64,000 nt of DNA from Pezicula radicicola (GCA_003008705.1 PDUO01000006.1:1001295-1065294), one strand, 5' to 3'. Positions 46,485-60,048 are shown, counted from the first letter of the stretch. Made by a program: numbers and translations. Notes: generated from the letters alone by a model not told the origin.

Positions 46485-49331
46485 AGCGTTTTTTATACCT
46501 CCAACAAACAGGGGAGGGGCGGAGGAAAAGGCGGGAGGCAATTTTATAAGATTTCACATCTTCGCGACGGATTTTCTTACGACCGATATCTATGATACCC
46601 TTCATTTATGGGCGGATTCCTTTTATCGTCAGATTGTAAGATATAACAGAGAGCAATCCACCAGGGAGAGAATAATACAGCGGCCAAAGGAGGGCCGGGG
46701 GCAACCCATTCAAAGATTTTCATCGGCGGTTCTGCGAGCATGCGCGCATCACTTTTCACGGAATTATGTTTGGCAAGGAAATGGAAAGGCAAATGGAAAA
46801 GTTGTTTATGACAAATCTTAAGGTTGCGATGACATGCGGTTTTGCGTTTTGCGATTTTGTTTTTATTGGAGTATGCACGCTGGTCACTGCAATTTTTGTT
46901 GAAGGGAAGGAGGACCTTGATTGTAATCGTAGTTTTTAGTTGTGGCTTTCTGGTTCCTGGTTTTTCGCACGACGGCATCATCTGGGGCGTCTTGTCAGTT
47001 AGCATTCTCTGTCATGGTTCCTCCTCAGTCAGATATACCCTTCCTACTTTCTCTTCTAAATAAAACATTTAAAATTTTACTCCTGTTCCAACGCTGTGAC
47101 TCTCTTGCCCCTTCGTCTGATATCTAACACGCACGCAGCCCTCTCTTAATACAGCCCAATATCAGGGCATAAACATTTTCTCGATCGCCTATGTTACATC
47201 GTGAGCCCTAATCAACAAGCGAATAGGTGATCAAAACAATGAACGAATATTATTATGACTTCTAAGATCATCCAGGCACATATCCCCAAATATCACTCGC
47301 CTATAGTGGTCAACAACAAGCAATATCCCTCCCGCCATATCAGCGCCTAAAACGGCCCCCGACGCTTAACTTTTTGCTTTTTGCTTTTTAGGTTCGAATC
47401 TTCATGCAAACCATCCCACCATGATTTCGGGATATAGATCTGCCGGGCTCCTCGAACTTGGAATGTTTACGCGCACCTATATCTCGAAGTCGAGGAGTTA
47501 CGAACGTTGGGGTAATTGCAATAGAAAGGACGGGACGGAGTTTCATGCAAGGACTTCCGAATACTGCCATTATTTTCCTCTGGTCGAAGGAGATTTCCAT
47601 TGGGTTTCTGATGTTCAATTCGGTGAGGCTTTTTGTTTTCCATGTGCAGTGTGCAGATTTCGACCCCACCACCATTTTTGAGTTTGGTCTCTGGCAGCGC
47701 GAGACGAGTGTTATTATTGGAGAGGTGTAAGGTAGAGGGACGTATGCATGGAGGGGTCAGAGACATGCATCACTGCATCACCAATTAATAGAAATGTATT
47801 GTTTCTTTTCGAGAGCCCAAGAACAACCCAACAGGTACACAAACCCAACAGGTACGCACACAAGTACATTGGGGCGATGGAGTGTATCCAATCGTTAACA
47901 AGTGCGTGTCAATGGGCCTGGTCGGCCTTCTAGAAGGCGTGTATTTTGTCTCTCTTGCAGGACTCGGATGTTGGTCCGAGGCTTCCATCTGCAAGCAAAT
48001 ATCTGGCGTTGAATCAACGATGGATATGGTAGCCATAGACGTAGAATCCATGGAAGTGTTAAGTGGGGTTTTTGTGACAAATACGGCGGCGCTCTCTTTT
48101 TTTGATCTGCTGTTCTTCGAGGACACGAGCGATGATGTCGATTATGATGTGTTTGTGAAGGTTGGTTGGTTTTGTTCATGAACCGGCGGGATGGTCTGGT
48201 CGAGTGACAGCTGACCTGTCTCTCTGTCTTTAGATCGCTCCTTCGTTCTTACTCCAATCATCAAATTTCTGCTTAAACGCTCTTACCAACAATTATACCA
48301 CACTTCCCTTTCCCATAAGACCACCGTTCCAACAAGAAGACCTACCTCTACCTACCTACCTACCTGCATGTCATGTACAACACTGCTGTACTGGCACCAA
48401 AATGGTACTTCGTACTTGCTGTCCTACCCCTCCTTGCGCATACCAACCCCCCCACCTTTCCAATCACACCCCTCCCAAAGACCACTCAATCCACCATCGG
48501 TCGGAGTCTCGATTCCTCCATTCTCCATTCAAAATGCTAAGATTACGCGAAAAGGACACTGTATGCACACTGCACACTGCACCTAACCGGTCTTCCCGCT
48601 GACAACATCTCCAACAATAATCCAACACCTACACACCCCTCAACGGCGAAGCGCAAAGCGACCCAACCAAGTCAGCATCGACCGCGCATCTGCCCGACCC
48701 TCCCGATTCTGCAAGTACTGCATAGCCTGCATCGAACACTACAAGGCACCTCGGGATATTTTTAAGCTCTGAGTCAAAAAAAAAGCCTTCAGGCAAACAG
48801 ACGACACTGCATTACAGAAATAGACCCCAAGGTTACGGATACCTGCAGAACCGAGATCCTATTTTTCAATCCGTCGTGAGGATTGGGCATTGGCACAGCC
48901 TTATGACGGATTAAGAGACTTGGGGATTTTGGGCTTGGGATTGGGATTGGGGGCTAGTTTTTGTTGGAAGTCTATTGGAACGAGGTGTTGTGACGAGGCT
49001 GAGGGGTTTTCGCTGCAGCATCACCGCCATCGGAGGATTGGATAGCCTAATGGTCACTAGTTGTTATTGGACTGAAGGGACACTCGATTGACATTTGTTA
49101 TCTATCCTACGACACAAAAAGAGTACACGGCGCATATTGAGGCGTATGTAACGGATATTGGGCTTGAATTGGAGAATAGCGGGATCCTTCGGCTCAAAGG
49201 GATTAACAGTGTGGTCTGGCAGAAATTGCCTTCTGAGTAAGATTGGAGAAGGGCCGCTGTCAAGGCTGCATGCAGTATACACGTGTTACCCAAACCAACG
49301 TGAAGAACACAGGCAGCCTCCCGCCGCCAAC
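46485..49331. other. 2.8-kb region without a recognisable gene
   Basis: 3' flank of the 45318 gene followed by sequence of normal composition. Short ORFs (47388-47675, 47785-48126, 47882-48181) overlap on both strands and show no family features. A (CTAC)n tract is at 48344-48363. A tRNA B-box-like ggttcgaatc occurs at 47391-47400 without a surrounding cloverleaf. The right end is the promoter of the methyltransferase gene. Confidence 0.45.
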
Positions 49332-50506
49332 ATGCATTATATACGCTTCCTCAAACAACCACGCCTCATCTCGTCATCTAACATCAACCCAACGTCTCCA
49401 CCAAAACTTTCAGCTAAGGTAACTATAACTACCGATCTAGGCGAGTCCTTTCTTTTCGAATCAATTCCTCTACTAGCTCAAATCCAACTAGTGCAAGGTA
49501 GCAATGAGTGGATATCTGTTGCAGACAAGGAGGTCCTATGGACAGCGAAAGCTGGATACACTGGATTGGAAATTGAAATTCCTTTGCCAAAGTCGAGAAA
49601 AGTTCATAAGAGTGGGGATATGAGGATGGTGGTAGAGGCGAAGGAGCCAAAGAAGGCCTGGGATTGTTTGGATAGACTCCCTGAAAAAGAGGACGATGGG
49701 TCTGTCGTGTCTGTCTGCAGTATGGCAGTTGTTCTTGGCAACAATAAATCACCGCTCGGACAACCACTTGCAGAACGAGTCTTTTCTGCTGCAGGAACAG
49801 AGATTCACATCTGGGAAGAGACAGGCGAGAGTATCGCCCGGCATATTTGGTACGCTTCACATCATCTAGGTACGTCTCTCCCTCCAACTAAGAGCTAATG
49901 AATGGCAGGGACGCTGGATTGATCTTATCCTCCTACCTTTCCATTCTCTCTAGTTCCAACACCCCTATATATGATCTTCCAAAAATGCCCTTACTACACT
50001 CCACCTTACAAAAGCCCTCGCTTAAAGTCCTAGAACTAGGCGCAGGTTGTGGAATAGTAGGCATAACACTTAGCACCCTTTATCCAAACGCAACTCAAAC
50101 CCTCTTAACCGACCTTCCTGAAGCAGCCTCAATCCTATCTCACAACCTCTCCCTCTCCACCTCCCCACCCAGCTCACAACTTAACCATCAAATCCTAGAC
50201 TGGTCTCTCCCTCTCACACAATCCATCTCCTCTACATCCTGGGATCTAATCCTCATCGCAGATTGCACATACAATCCCGATGTCGTCCCAGATTTAGTCA
50301 AGACATTAGAGAGAATTGTGGACGGGAAACAGGAGGTCCTCATATGTCTTGCTATGAAAGTAAGACATGAGAGTGAGATGGTCTTCTTCGATTTGATGGC
50401 TAAGAGTGCGTTTGAGGTGAGGGAGTCTGCGAAGATCCCGTTGCCGGTTTTGGGGGGTGAGGGGGAGGAGATTGAGATTTTTGGATTTGCTTTTCGTGGG
50501 GTATGA
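49332..50506 (+). CDS. Class I SAM-dependent methyltransferase (Methyltransf_16, protein-lysine methyltransferase-like)
   Basis: 371 aa. Exons 49332-49849 and 49909-50506; the phase 2 splice restores RHIW/DAGLILSSYL, the conserved entry motif of this family. SAM motif I is VLELGAGCGIVG, motif II is TLLTDLPEA, the post-motif is LILIADCTYNPD. The N-terminal 170 residues are a family-typical beta-rich region. Homologues methylate lysines of proteins such as chaperones and elongation factors; the target here is unknown. Met 49332 is chosen because it follows CCAAC; an in-frame upstream Met (49158) lies in likely leader sequence. No cluster context. Confidence 0.9.
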
Positions 50507-50927
50507 TTTTGTGAGTTAGTTAGGATTGGAAAGATGAGGGATTAGGGAGTTGATGTTTTTATTTTTTTTATTTTTGCTTTATATATGCTTAAAGCTTCTT
50601 ATCTTATACAATATATATACATCGGTGCTCTAGCTTATGTCCAGCCAGCCTTAATAGTAGACATTCATACAGTACATACATAAATACTAACATATCCCAT
50701 CAGCTCTCATATCTAGCAGTACTATATTATACTACGCCAAATATTGAACATAGGTTAAAGGCAGCAGTCAGACGCATCGTACTGCGATACTATTTTAGGA
50801 GACATCATTGATGATATACCCAGCATATAAGACATCCTCAACTCGTTTCAAAACTTCCTCTCACTCCCCCATCCCATCCACCTCATCCCGACTTCCTCTT
50901 CTTTCATAACTTGTAGCCTTTTCTCAA
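50507..50927. other. Short AT-rich flank before transposase relic
   Basis: About 420 bp, T-rich just after the methyltransferase stop. Nothing coding is seen. Confidence 0.35.
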
Positions 50928-51420
50928 GTTAGAGGAGCTATTGGATATAGCTATAAGAGCCCGTTGGTGTTTATTAATGGATCTGGCAAGAAGGGAGCAT
51001 TTACACAAGTTGATTACAAGTCACAAGTGTTGTCACCATATATAGTCTCTATTATTGAAGACTTTGGAGCGCTTACACATACCCTTAGGATAGAGCCTTT
51101 GTTTATGGAGGATGGGAACTCTGCACATAGCCATAAGTCGAAAAACAACTACTGTATCTTATTCCGATCATACCATAGTATTATATTATTACCTTATCCT
51201 TCTACAAGCCCAGATATGAACCCTATAGAGAAGTGTTGGCGTAAAATTAAGCAATCACTCTATAGGCGAAGAAAACAACCAACTACAGAAGAGGAAATAA
51301 GGGGTTCTTAGTTTCTATTGTCATTTGATACCTTCTTGTCAATCCTCATTCTCCAAGCCTACATAACATAAAACAACCTCACTTTGACCCTATGTAGCTC
51401 TTCTACAATATTGATCGAAG
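50928..51420 (+). mobile_element. Tc1/mariner-type DDE transposase fragment (DDE_3)
   Basis: The open part (50964-51311) encodes a C-terminal piece of a DDE superfamily transposase. It shows FMEDGNSAHSHKS (second catalytic Asp) and YPSTSPDMNPIEKCWRKIKQ (third catalytic acid with the SPDMNPIE signature). The upstream DNA-binding HTH and the first catalytic Asp are missing, and terminal repeats were not found. It is a truncated, inactive copy. Confidence 0.85.
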
Positions 51421-54400
51421 AACCTTTTTGCATAGGGGGGTTTTTTTTTAAAAAAACGGGTGTACGTCGTATATATCATCCGTCTTGTGAGATCGCTTTC
51501 CTTGCTTCCTATGTTTGTCTGTCATGATCTCGACGATGAGATTCACAAGCTGTATGTCTGGGCTTGGGGATGAGTATTGAGTTGAGTGGGCAGTGGGCAG
51601 TGGGGATTTAGAAGTTTAGAGGGGTGTTTGTGGATTTGGTCTTATAAGGGTCGAGGCGGAGGAAGAGGAAATAAAGTAGTAGGTAATAGGTATGGCAGAT
51701 TTATACCCTTCTTTTATCTATATACTATATTATACTATAAGCCTATTTTAGTATGGTATAACTATTTTTCCTTGTTTAAATATATTTTACTTCTTTTAAA
51801 ACATTATTCTTCGTATCTAGCTTATTTCTGTTATAGGTTATCTTCTTAGAATTCTACCCAACTTACAAGAGAGATAGTAGTAAAAGACAGATCTAGAATC
51901 TATACATAGGTATAGTTGAACAATATCTTTGTATAAAGGCTATTATCTAAGATAAATAAACAAGTACCTTGCGTTGTTTATTTATATGATTCTATTTAGA
52001 TAGAGGTTTCTAGTTTATGTTGTTAATTGATAGGTTGTTGTTGATTCTAATATTTAAAAGAGGGCAAACTCTGATGATATCAAGGATCTATATAAGAGAT
52101 GATTCAGAATTAGGGCCGGATATGTTAGTACGTGTAGGTAAACCACGGTGAAGTTAGTTGACTGTAGCGGTAGGCGTGGAAACAGGCTGGGTAATGGCGT
52201 TGCGAATATCAATCACTCGCTCTATAGCGTTATCTATATCCAGGTTGTTTTAGCTATTAAGAAAATAATGTAAGAGAGTAGGTTAGGACTCAGGACCATC
52301 AAGCTACTGCTATAGAAGTGGAGTACCTCTTAGACTGTCCTCGATTCTACGAAATTGAGGTATGATTTCCGTTGTATTAAGCTTAACAGTAAGTTCTACT
52401 GTAGTTACATCTCCTACTACTCTTAATAGATGCCGACAGCCTTGACTATATACCATAAGTAACTTCGGAAATTCTATAGATGTAGTTTTCGAGTCCCTGT
52501 ATATATTGTATATTCTATATAAATTTACTATATTAGTGTAATCTTGTATAGTAGGTATATAGAACCAAGCGGAAAGGTAAAAAAGCTATAGGTAAGTTTA
52601 TGAAATCTGTTTAGGATGTTATATTCTCTATACTCTATGTTAAAATTTAGCTTATACATTGTAAGAGTAGAATGTAAACCTATTGATTTGATCTTAAGAT
52701 ACCTCTAACGAAAAAAGAATCTCCTGTTTCTATTCTCATTTTAAAGTATATTGTTACTACTATTGTTAACTTATTTCTTAAATTTTCATTTCAAAGAGAG
52801 ACGTAGGCTTTGTTTTTGATAGCAAGGGAAAATAGATAACAGTATTTATACTTTTAGAGGTTGATATACTTATAGTCGTCCTTTGAAATATTCTAGTTTA
52901 CAGAACAAGGCGGACTGAGTAAGAATGACACTAGGTACTATACTATACAGAAAGCAATTTAAGCTTATTGTTGTCATTTACAAGCATATTGTCATTCCTT
53001 AAAATATTTCTTACAATAAAGTGTAGAAGCTATAGAACAGCTCTAGTATTCTACTACTATCTTTCCTATATAGTTGTATATCCGGTTATCTATCTACTAC
53101 TTTCTATTCTTGCCTTCCTTCCCTTCTAGTAAGAACACTATATACGAAACTAACGACTTATAAAGTCTAAAGGACATAAGGATACTTTTCTGTATTCTAC
53201 TTAAGGTTAATAGAGATCTATTTTACCCTAACTACCTAACTCTCTATATATAGTTCTTTATATCGCCTTAAACCTATAGCTTTTAGCTCCTAGAAAGTTT
53301 ATACCTTCTCTTACCTCGGTAATACAAGACGTGCTAGATAGAGCTAGGGCAGCTGTTTCGTGTTCATCTCATTATAGACATCCCTAATTGTATCGTTACT
53401 TGCTGCAATTACTATAGTATTAGAGGATACTGAGGCCATTCTTGGTCAAGAAAACAATTATAGGTTCTAGCTTTCTTTGAAAGCTTGTTGAATTTGACTT
53501 TCGAGGGCTTTTTAAAACTAACTGTTTTGTTGGAGTGTTATGTTCGCCAGAAGCTTTAGAATACAATGTATACTAATTCAAGGTCCGTATTAGACTAGAG
53601 GAAAAAGCAAGGGATGGCTGAAACTATGAGATTCCCCGTAGTCTGGATTTTAACAATAATGTATATAGATGTATGGATTTTTGCAGAATTAAATAACTAG
53701 AAAATAAAATATTTATTAACAAACGACTTGAGAGGGACTTAAGAAGAATAGAGATAGGAGAATTAACCCAAATTCTACTTCTCGTTAAAGGTATCTCTAA
53801 TTGGTAGAACATGAGATTGAAAGTGGTTTGTATCTCAACCCTACTACGTAAATGCACAAGTAGCGTAGCTAACTTAAATAAATAGACCTCTACAACCTGC
53901 GCACATATTAACAGGGAAAACAGACACTAAAGACTTAAATCGAGTTCCACTACTCCTCGAGAGAATTTCTAGTCTATCACGTACTCGTCAAATACAGAAT
54001 GGTTATATTGTAGACCTCATTTATAAATAACACAAAAACTATACTAAGATAACTAAGAAGAAGAAAACCGGTACAGGAAGTAAGAAATAACTTAGACAAT
54101 AAGACCTCGGTTATTAGCGAGGCTATTAAAAATAAAACCAATTATTAATTTTAAGTTAATAGAAGTATAACAGTAATATTACCTATAACAACTAACGATT
54201 TCATTTATTGTCAAAAGAGAATTTTAGTTAAAAAGAGAAGAGAAGATCTGTTAAATTCAATGAAATATATGGGAATAGTCATGTGATCGTCATACTACTA
54301 CAAGTAGGCCCATTCTGGCACTCTAGCTTCCATACAGAACACAGAATCCACCACTATTGCCACCACATATTCCTGTCCATATTGCTTCCCATTTAACAGG

Positions 54401-54870
54401 TTATGAGCCCGGACAGCTCTTCCAATCGCTAAATCGCAATAAGGCAATCAATCAATCAAGTGTTTCTGTCCGTCTTATAATACGACAACTTGCTATTTAT
54501 TACTACCGCAGATCCGCAATATATCCTCATTTTCAAGTGCTACCACAGATCCATGGTCATTTAAGCTATCGCAGATCTACAGCTATTCGCTTTAAAGTCA
54601 CCGTAGACCCGTGGCTACTAAATCCATTAATTCGCCAATTCGAACTAAGTCAAAAGCCTCGATTTTCGAGCACTGAAGCTCTTTATCAAACAACAACATC
54701 TCCACTCTATAAGCGAGTCAAATCAACGCCAATCGCGCTCTAAATTAGAAGCCATTCCCTGCAAGAACTACGAAGAAAGATTATACTTATCATCCTCCGA
54801 ACACTAAGAACCTTAAGAACCTTAAGTCAACCCCAAACGCGATCCCTCTCCTCCTCCAATCAAGCACATA
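51421..54870. other. AT-rich, RIP-like transposon graveyard
   Basis: About 3.4 kb that is visibly AT-rich and TA-dense with stops in all frames. Short ORFs (51586-51849, 53624-53857) look spurious. Islands of balanced composition (52,130-52,330; 54,290-54,860) are probably less mutated parts of retroelements; 54357-54743 is open but unrecognised and lies directly ahead of the copia gag relic, so may be LTR or leader. Confidence 0.5.
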
Positions 54871-55033
54871 ATGTCGTCCAACAACAACCTCTAATTGCCG
54901 GTCACGCAGAAGCTCAAGGGCGAATCCAACTACTACATATAGAAGGAGAACATGCAGCGTCTGCTCGCTGGTGCCGACCTCGACGACTACATCGAAAAGG
55001 ATATTACAATCCCAACTAAGGTTAAAAAGGACT
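54871..55033 (+). mobile_element. Ty1/copia gag N-terminus relic
   Basis: Starting at ATGTCGTCCAACAAC, one frame reads a copia-type gag opening: QKLKGESNYY, then a stop where family members have Trp, then KENMQRLLAGADLDDYI. Two stops interrupt it within the first 30 codons (TAA near codon 8, TAG after NYYI). TGG-to-TAG is the change expected from RIP on the opposite strand. Sequence beyond 55,033 is too decayed to follow. Confidence 0.75.
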
Positions 55034-55716
55034 AATTGTAGCTTAAATTATTAATAACATCCTATTTCCTAAAGATAGTAATTAGTAGGTAGAAAAACAA
55101 TTTATTAAAAAGTAAGATAATTACAAAGAAGAAAAATCTAATATACTAAAAAAAAATATATAAATATATAGGAATTGTACCTAAGTGTACTATATTATTA
55201 ATTTACAGGGTCTATAAGCCGTACTGTCACAGGTAAGGTTGTTATTTTAACCTTTTCAGGTATAGACTCCCTATAAAAAGAAAAATTCTTCCTATCTTAA
55301 GGGTTGAGATTAATTGTCCCTCTCTTCTTTCTGACCCCGCTTCTACTTCATTACTCAAGGTTGTCTATCCCCTTCAAAAGGCAGCATAAGAGTGAAGTTC
55401 TATACGCTATTATAGTTGCTGTCTGTATTGTAAAGTTAATATATAAAGGTTATAAAAGCTGTTGACATAGTGACAAAAACATTTAACAAGGCTATCTGCT
55501 TGGGTAAAATAGTCATAAATATCCTAAACATGCCTACCTGCTAACCTATATACAAGAAAATCCCATCCAGAACGCCGCCAACCACCAGCCTACTAACTAA
55601 AATGAAAAAGATCGCTTCCTACGTAGTAGCAAACCCCCTAATAAAGGCTCGACTCAACAAACCTCAACCCAGTTCAACTTTTCCAGTTATGAAAGACGCC
55701 CCATTGACATAACACA
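55034..55716. other. Decayed AT-rich sequence, then 3' flank of amine oxidase
   Basis: No recognisable gene. It presumably continues the copia remnant for some hundred bases. Confidence 0.4.
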
Positions 55717-57946
55717 TTACTTAGAACAGCATGATCCATCACCACCAGCAACAACCAACTTGGACATCTTATCCGTCGCATCAACAACACCCTGCTTAGA
55801 ACCACTAGCCACCTGACTAGGTGTGCTGCAGTAGGAAGGAGGAACATCCAGTGCTGGGTTCTTAGAGAAGAAGTGACGAGGGCGCAATAACAATGTCATT
55901 GGCTCCGCAGGCATGATGGGGAAATCTTCAGGCGCTGGGAAATGTGTGATGCCGAAGGTGTGCCATAATACGATATCGGTATTCTCGATCGAAGCAGAAG
56001 AGTCGGAGATCCATTCTGGGATTCCCTTGGATGGTTCGCCAGAGGTTTGAGGGACGTGACGGCCTGCTGGGAGGATTTGCTCGTCGTCATACTTGGTTAC
56101 GTGGACAGCATGGCGGGCAAATCCTGCGCGCTTCCAGACAAGTGATCCTTCTTTGGGCATGAGCTTGGGTACTTCGCGGCTGACTAGTTTGTAGGAGACA
56201 GGCTTGTGGGAGTGTGGGTTTAGCTTGCTCTCGTTGGCCATTTCCCAAGTTCGGCTGGTGATGCCGTCGTAATCGCTGATTGCTTCACCGACTGTGGTGT
56301 ACTTGGTCTTCTTGGCGAAGAAAGCGTTTCCGTATGGGTTTGCGGCGCTACCGACTTCACCGGCACCTTGCATGGCATCAACTTGGAAGACGGTGTTATT
56401 GGGTCCGTCGATGTTAGGGTCGATGCGTAGACAGAACAGATGTTGGTGGTTGTGGGCATTGACACCTGGGTAGACTTCAGTTCCCCAGCCCTTGGTGTCT
56501 TCTCCTGGGTTCATGGCGTATGTGTTTAGGATACCGGTGAGCTTGATCTCGAGCTGGACGGTACCATCTTGGTGGAAGATCCAGTAGACACAGTACTCGT
56601 AGTTTGCCGCTGTGAAGATGTGGGAAATGATGAGTTTGCGGCCGCGAGTGACGATGACGGAGTCATCACGGAAATCAGTGTGCTTGAAGAGGATACCGGC
56701 GTCTTCTTCGTGGATGCAGATGGCGTTCTTGATGGTGGTTGATTCTCCTGCTCTATTAACAAATGCTGCGTCCATGTAGTGAATCGCGCCCTTGCAGTCA
56801 CAGCCCAGCGAGAGACTGTTGGTCATGTAACCTCCACCGTACTCGCCGAGATCGAAAGCATGCTTTCTCTGATGTGGGTGTTCTGGGTTTCCGTATGGCA
56901 CAACCATCTCAGCGAGCGAAAGTCTGTAGAAGACAGGTCGGACAGTGCCCTTGTCGTTGTATGTGATGTTGTTGAGCACAATGCCCTCCTTGTAGTTGAA
57001 GCCAATGTGAACATTCCAGTTCTGCCAGCTAATAGACCGGCCTTCGATCTTGAATGAGACACCGTCTGGTTGTGTGATATTGATGGGCTTGATATCGGTT
57101 CGGTATCCACCCTCCTTCTCAATGCTCGCTGGGTGGTAGTTGTTTGGTGGGGATTTGCTAAGTGGTCTGCGGACCTCGGGGATATCAATGTGAATGATGG
57201 CGAGCTTGTCTGCGTCAAAGATTGGGCAGAAGTCGAGAGGGAAAGAGTATTGACTGTCGTCGATATGTGGACGGTAGTACATAAGGGCTTGCTGAAGTCT
57301 GACATTGCTGCCAAATCTGTGGTCATAACCAATGGTCCAGGCTGAGATAATTAGATAGGTCTGATTGCGGGATATACTAAAAACTTACGGTCACAGAAGA
57401 CTTTGTGCATATCAGTCGCTGGGACTCCGCTAATCACACACTGCTCAATAACCTTGGGGTCTTTTCGAACCACAGCCTCGACTTGGTTGAGATCCTCCAT
57501 TGTAATCTAGTGCAAGGTTAAAAAAGGTCTGTTTAAAAGGTTTCAGGGAAAGTTGCACTTACCAAAGGCTGAACTCCTTCCAAAACCTCCCACTTGATGA
57601 TTTTCTGAGCCTTCAAGTCTACCAGTCCATCACAGACCTTTCCACCTGGCGCGATAGCGACCACATCAGCTACTCTGGTTGGTCTAGGCTTTGAGGTGTC
57701 CTCTAGCCACTTCAGCATCTCCTTCTTCCGTGGTTCTTGGAGGGTAACGGCATTGTAATTAAGTTTTCCATGCTCCTTGCGGATGATGGAGACAGCTGTC
57801 TCGATTTCCACATTGGAGAGGGGATCGAATGGGTGAGGGGGATCACTGGCACCGGTGAAGTGCTGTGTGACGGATCTGAGTCTATCGAGAGCCATGACTG
57901 CTGGTTCTTCTGGAGTGAAGAAGGAGGTTCGAGGGTTAAAGGGCAT
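55717..57946 (-). CDS. Copper amine oxidase (primary-amine oxidase)
   Basis: Quinoprotein that oxidises primary amines to aldehydes with release of ammonia and H2O2. Predicted 708 aa. Exons 57946-57563, 57506-57389, 57341-55717, all phases consistent (VQPL/ITMEDLNQ, VFCD/PWTIGYDH). The topaquinone precursor Tyr is in TAANYEYCVYW, matching T-x-x-N-Y-[DE]-Y. Copper ligands are HNHQHLF and the later His in GITHFPAPEDFPIMPAE. The N2/N3 domains precede the catalytic domain. A further in-frame Met at 58021 would add 25 residues; MPFNPRTSFFTPEE is preferred. The C-terminus is CSK and is not a standard peroxisomal signal. Function is nitrogen use from amines. Confidence 0.95.
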
Positions 57947-58021
57947 GCGAATCGCAAGAATATGACTTGGGGAAGAAGAGAAGAATGGCTTGCAGGAACA
58001 ATGACAATGATGGAGGGGCAA

Positions 58022-58924
58022 GACAGTTCATATACGAAAGAGAGCTCGGAATCTGTGTATCAATCGGGAGAAGAGAGGGCCAATGGACGATAAAAGATTG
58101 GCTTGGAATGGCTCGATTTGCGTGAAGCTGGAATAATATTTACGGGAAGATCCACCAGCCTGCCGCTCCAGAAAGTCAAGAAAGTCAAGATAGTCCGAAG
58201 ATAAAGCTTCACACCGGTATCGCCAGGGCAAAGGATGTGCAAAGAGATGCCAATGGGCTGCTCACCAGCTGCAGTGATTTGGTCATTGATCTGGATAAGG
58301 CACTGATAAGACTTTTTGACCGCTGTCTAGGTTCTGTTAGTTCAAGCTGCTGGCGAGAAGGCCGCATTCTATGCCCTAACTGGGTCTAGCCTATCGCGGG
58401 GTTGAGAGGACATGCGGTGCACTCGAGAGCTGCCTTACCAGAAAAAGAAGAATTGTCCCCGAGCGACAATATAAATACAGCAGATCGCGGTGTAAAGACA
58501 TTGACCTGTAATATGAGTGGTTGAGAGACATGCGTTTTCCGGAGTCCTGAATCTTTGCGACAGGACGGAGGACCCGACAGTCCCTGCACGTGAATATACC
58601 CGATCAGGGTCGAACTATGAGAAACACCAAGTCATTGACTGGGGCTTGATAGATAAAGTCAAACTTATGAGACTTGAAAATTGGATAACTGGAAGGCAAA
58701 GTCTTGCCACCGATATCTTCCTTCAAAGTCCCAAGGTAGAAGTTCATGATCGATGTTCTGTTATCAGCTCGAGTCATGTGTCATGTCATGTCATGTCGTT
58801 CAAGCGAATGATGAATTGTGGTGTTGATGTCCTTCAGAGACTTGAATCATTGCGCCTTGATTATCCGTACTAAAATGCTTTTGTATACAACGCATCAAAA
58901 CATTCCTCACAGCAACCAACACGC
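58022..58924. other. Intergenic between two minus-strand genes
   Basis: About 900 bp, probably the amine oxidase promoter. A short (TGTCA)n run is at 58775-58797. The open frame 58517-58873 (plus) has no recognisable features. Confidence 0.4.
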
Positions 58925-60048
58925 CTAGCAGACATTCGGCCCTGCTTCCAACTGCAAAGCAACCTCTTGCGCGAGTACTTCATGCGCTGGATAAGTTGGA
59001 TGCAAGCTATTCAGCCAGAAATACTCATTAACTGGTATGCCACAGCTGGCATCATAGTAATCCGTTGTCGGTGTACCACTATTATCTATCAGCTAAATTT
59101 CTCCTCCAAGCGGATCCATTTGCGACTTACTTTTCATACGCGACACAATAAGTGGTAGTATTCTTGTAAAGTGCAGTCTGGGGGTAGCTTGTCGGGTTAT
59201 CTAGAATCTGGGTGAAAATTGCATTGACGTCTACAGTGAAGACATTGACATCTGAGTGGTTGGATTTCAGGTTGCTTGCAAGCGTATGAACTCTAGTATT
59301 CCAAGCTGCAATATCGGCCTTTTCTTCAGCTTGAGCAGAAGTTCCCGAAGAGACGGCCAAAGGACTGCGGTCAACAGGAGGTACATTAATGAACAAAAAG
59401 TTGCGGCCGCCAGTAGCGTAGAGCTCCTCCACAATTGCAGCATAGTCTGCGAAGATTTCAGCATTAAGAGTGGTAGTTGCGGGTACGCCAAGATAGTACG
59501 AGTTTCCAACATCATTAATGCCGTCGAATATAGCAAAGAGGGTGTCACCAGAAGACCACGGAGCAGAGGAGGGCTTTGAGGCGTATACTGGAATGAACTC
59601 GTCCTCAATTTGCTCTGCAACTGATGAAACTTGAGGCTCATACGGAGCTACAAGAGTTGAGTTTATTGTTGCGCCGCCGTATGCAATGTTGTAGGTGAGA
59701 GTTGCGGTAGAGTTGTATTCGACTGTGAGATAATCGACCCAGTTTGGTCCATTTGACGCAGTGTACCCAGGATACGGAGGATTCCCTAATGGATTGCCTA
59801 TAGAGGGCCGGGTGCCTGTGATATCGAAGGTTGTGGAAGTGTATGAATCACCACTGTTTCTTTGTGAGCGGGTGAAAGTGGTTTTAGCGAGGTACTTACA
59901 AGATGAAAGCATACTTAATACCAGCCCAACCTGGCCAGTTGCTGGTAGCTGAGCAAGTAGCCTTCTTGTAGCCAGTCGCTGGAGCTGCTTGAACAACAGT
60001 CAAAAGACTGAGAGCTGACAGAAACAGAGAGGATATTGTTAAAGGCAT
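58925..60048 (-). CDS. Secreted SGNH/GDSL acetylesterase (CE16-like)
   Basis: Predicted 341 aa. Exons 60048-59900, 59853-59131, 59078-58925. A signal peptide is clear (MPLTISSLFLSALSLLTVVQ, cleaved near AAPA). Block I nucleophile Ser lies in FIFGDSYTSTTF, formed across intron 1. Block II is YGGATIN. Block III is GINDVGNSY. The catalytic His is in LNSLHPTYPAHE of the last exon, reached by splicing at GAAAA/GTAAGT. CE16 enzymes remove acetyl groups from xylo- and other oligosaccharides outside the cell. Several N-glycosylation sequons (NST, NHS, NTT) fit secretion. No link to neighbours is seen. Confidence 0.93.

Noticed and set aside
47391..47400. tRNA gene suggested by ggttcgaatc
   Set aside because: No acceptor stem, D-arm or anticodon arm can be placed around it.
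47785..48181. Overlapping ORFs on both strands (99-113 codons)
   Set aside because: Mutual overlap, no recognisable family, no introns or promoter layout supporting either.
56823..57332. 169-codon ORF within the amine oxidase
   Set aside because: Same-strand shadow frame of the well-supported copper amine oxidase exon.
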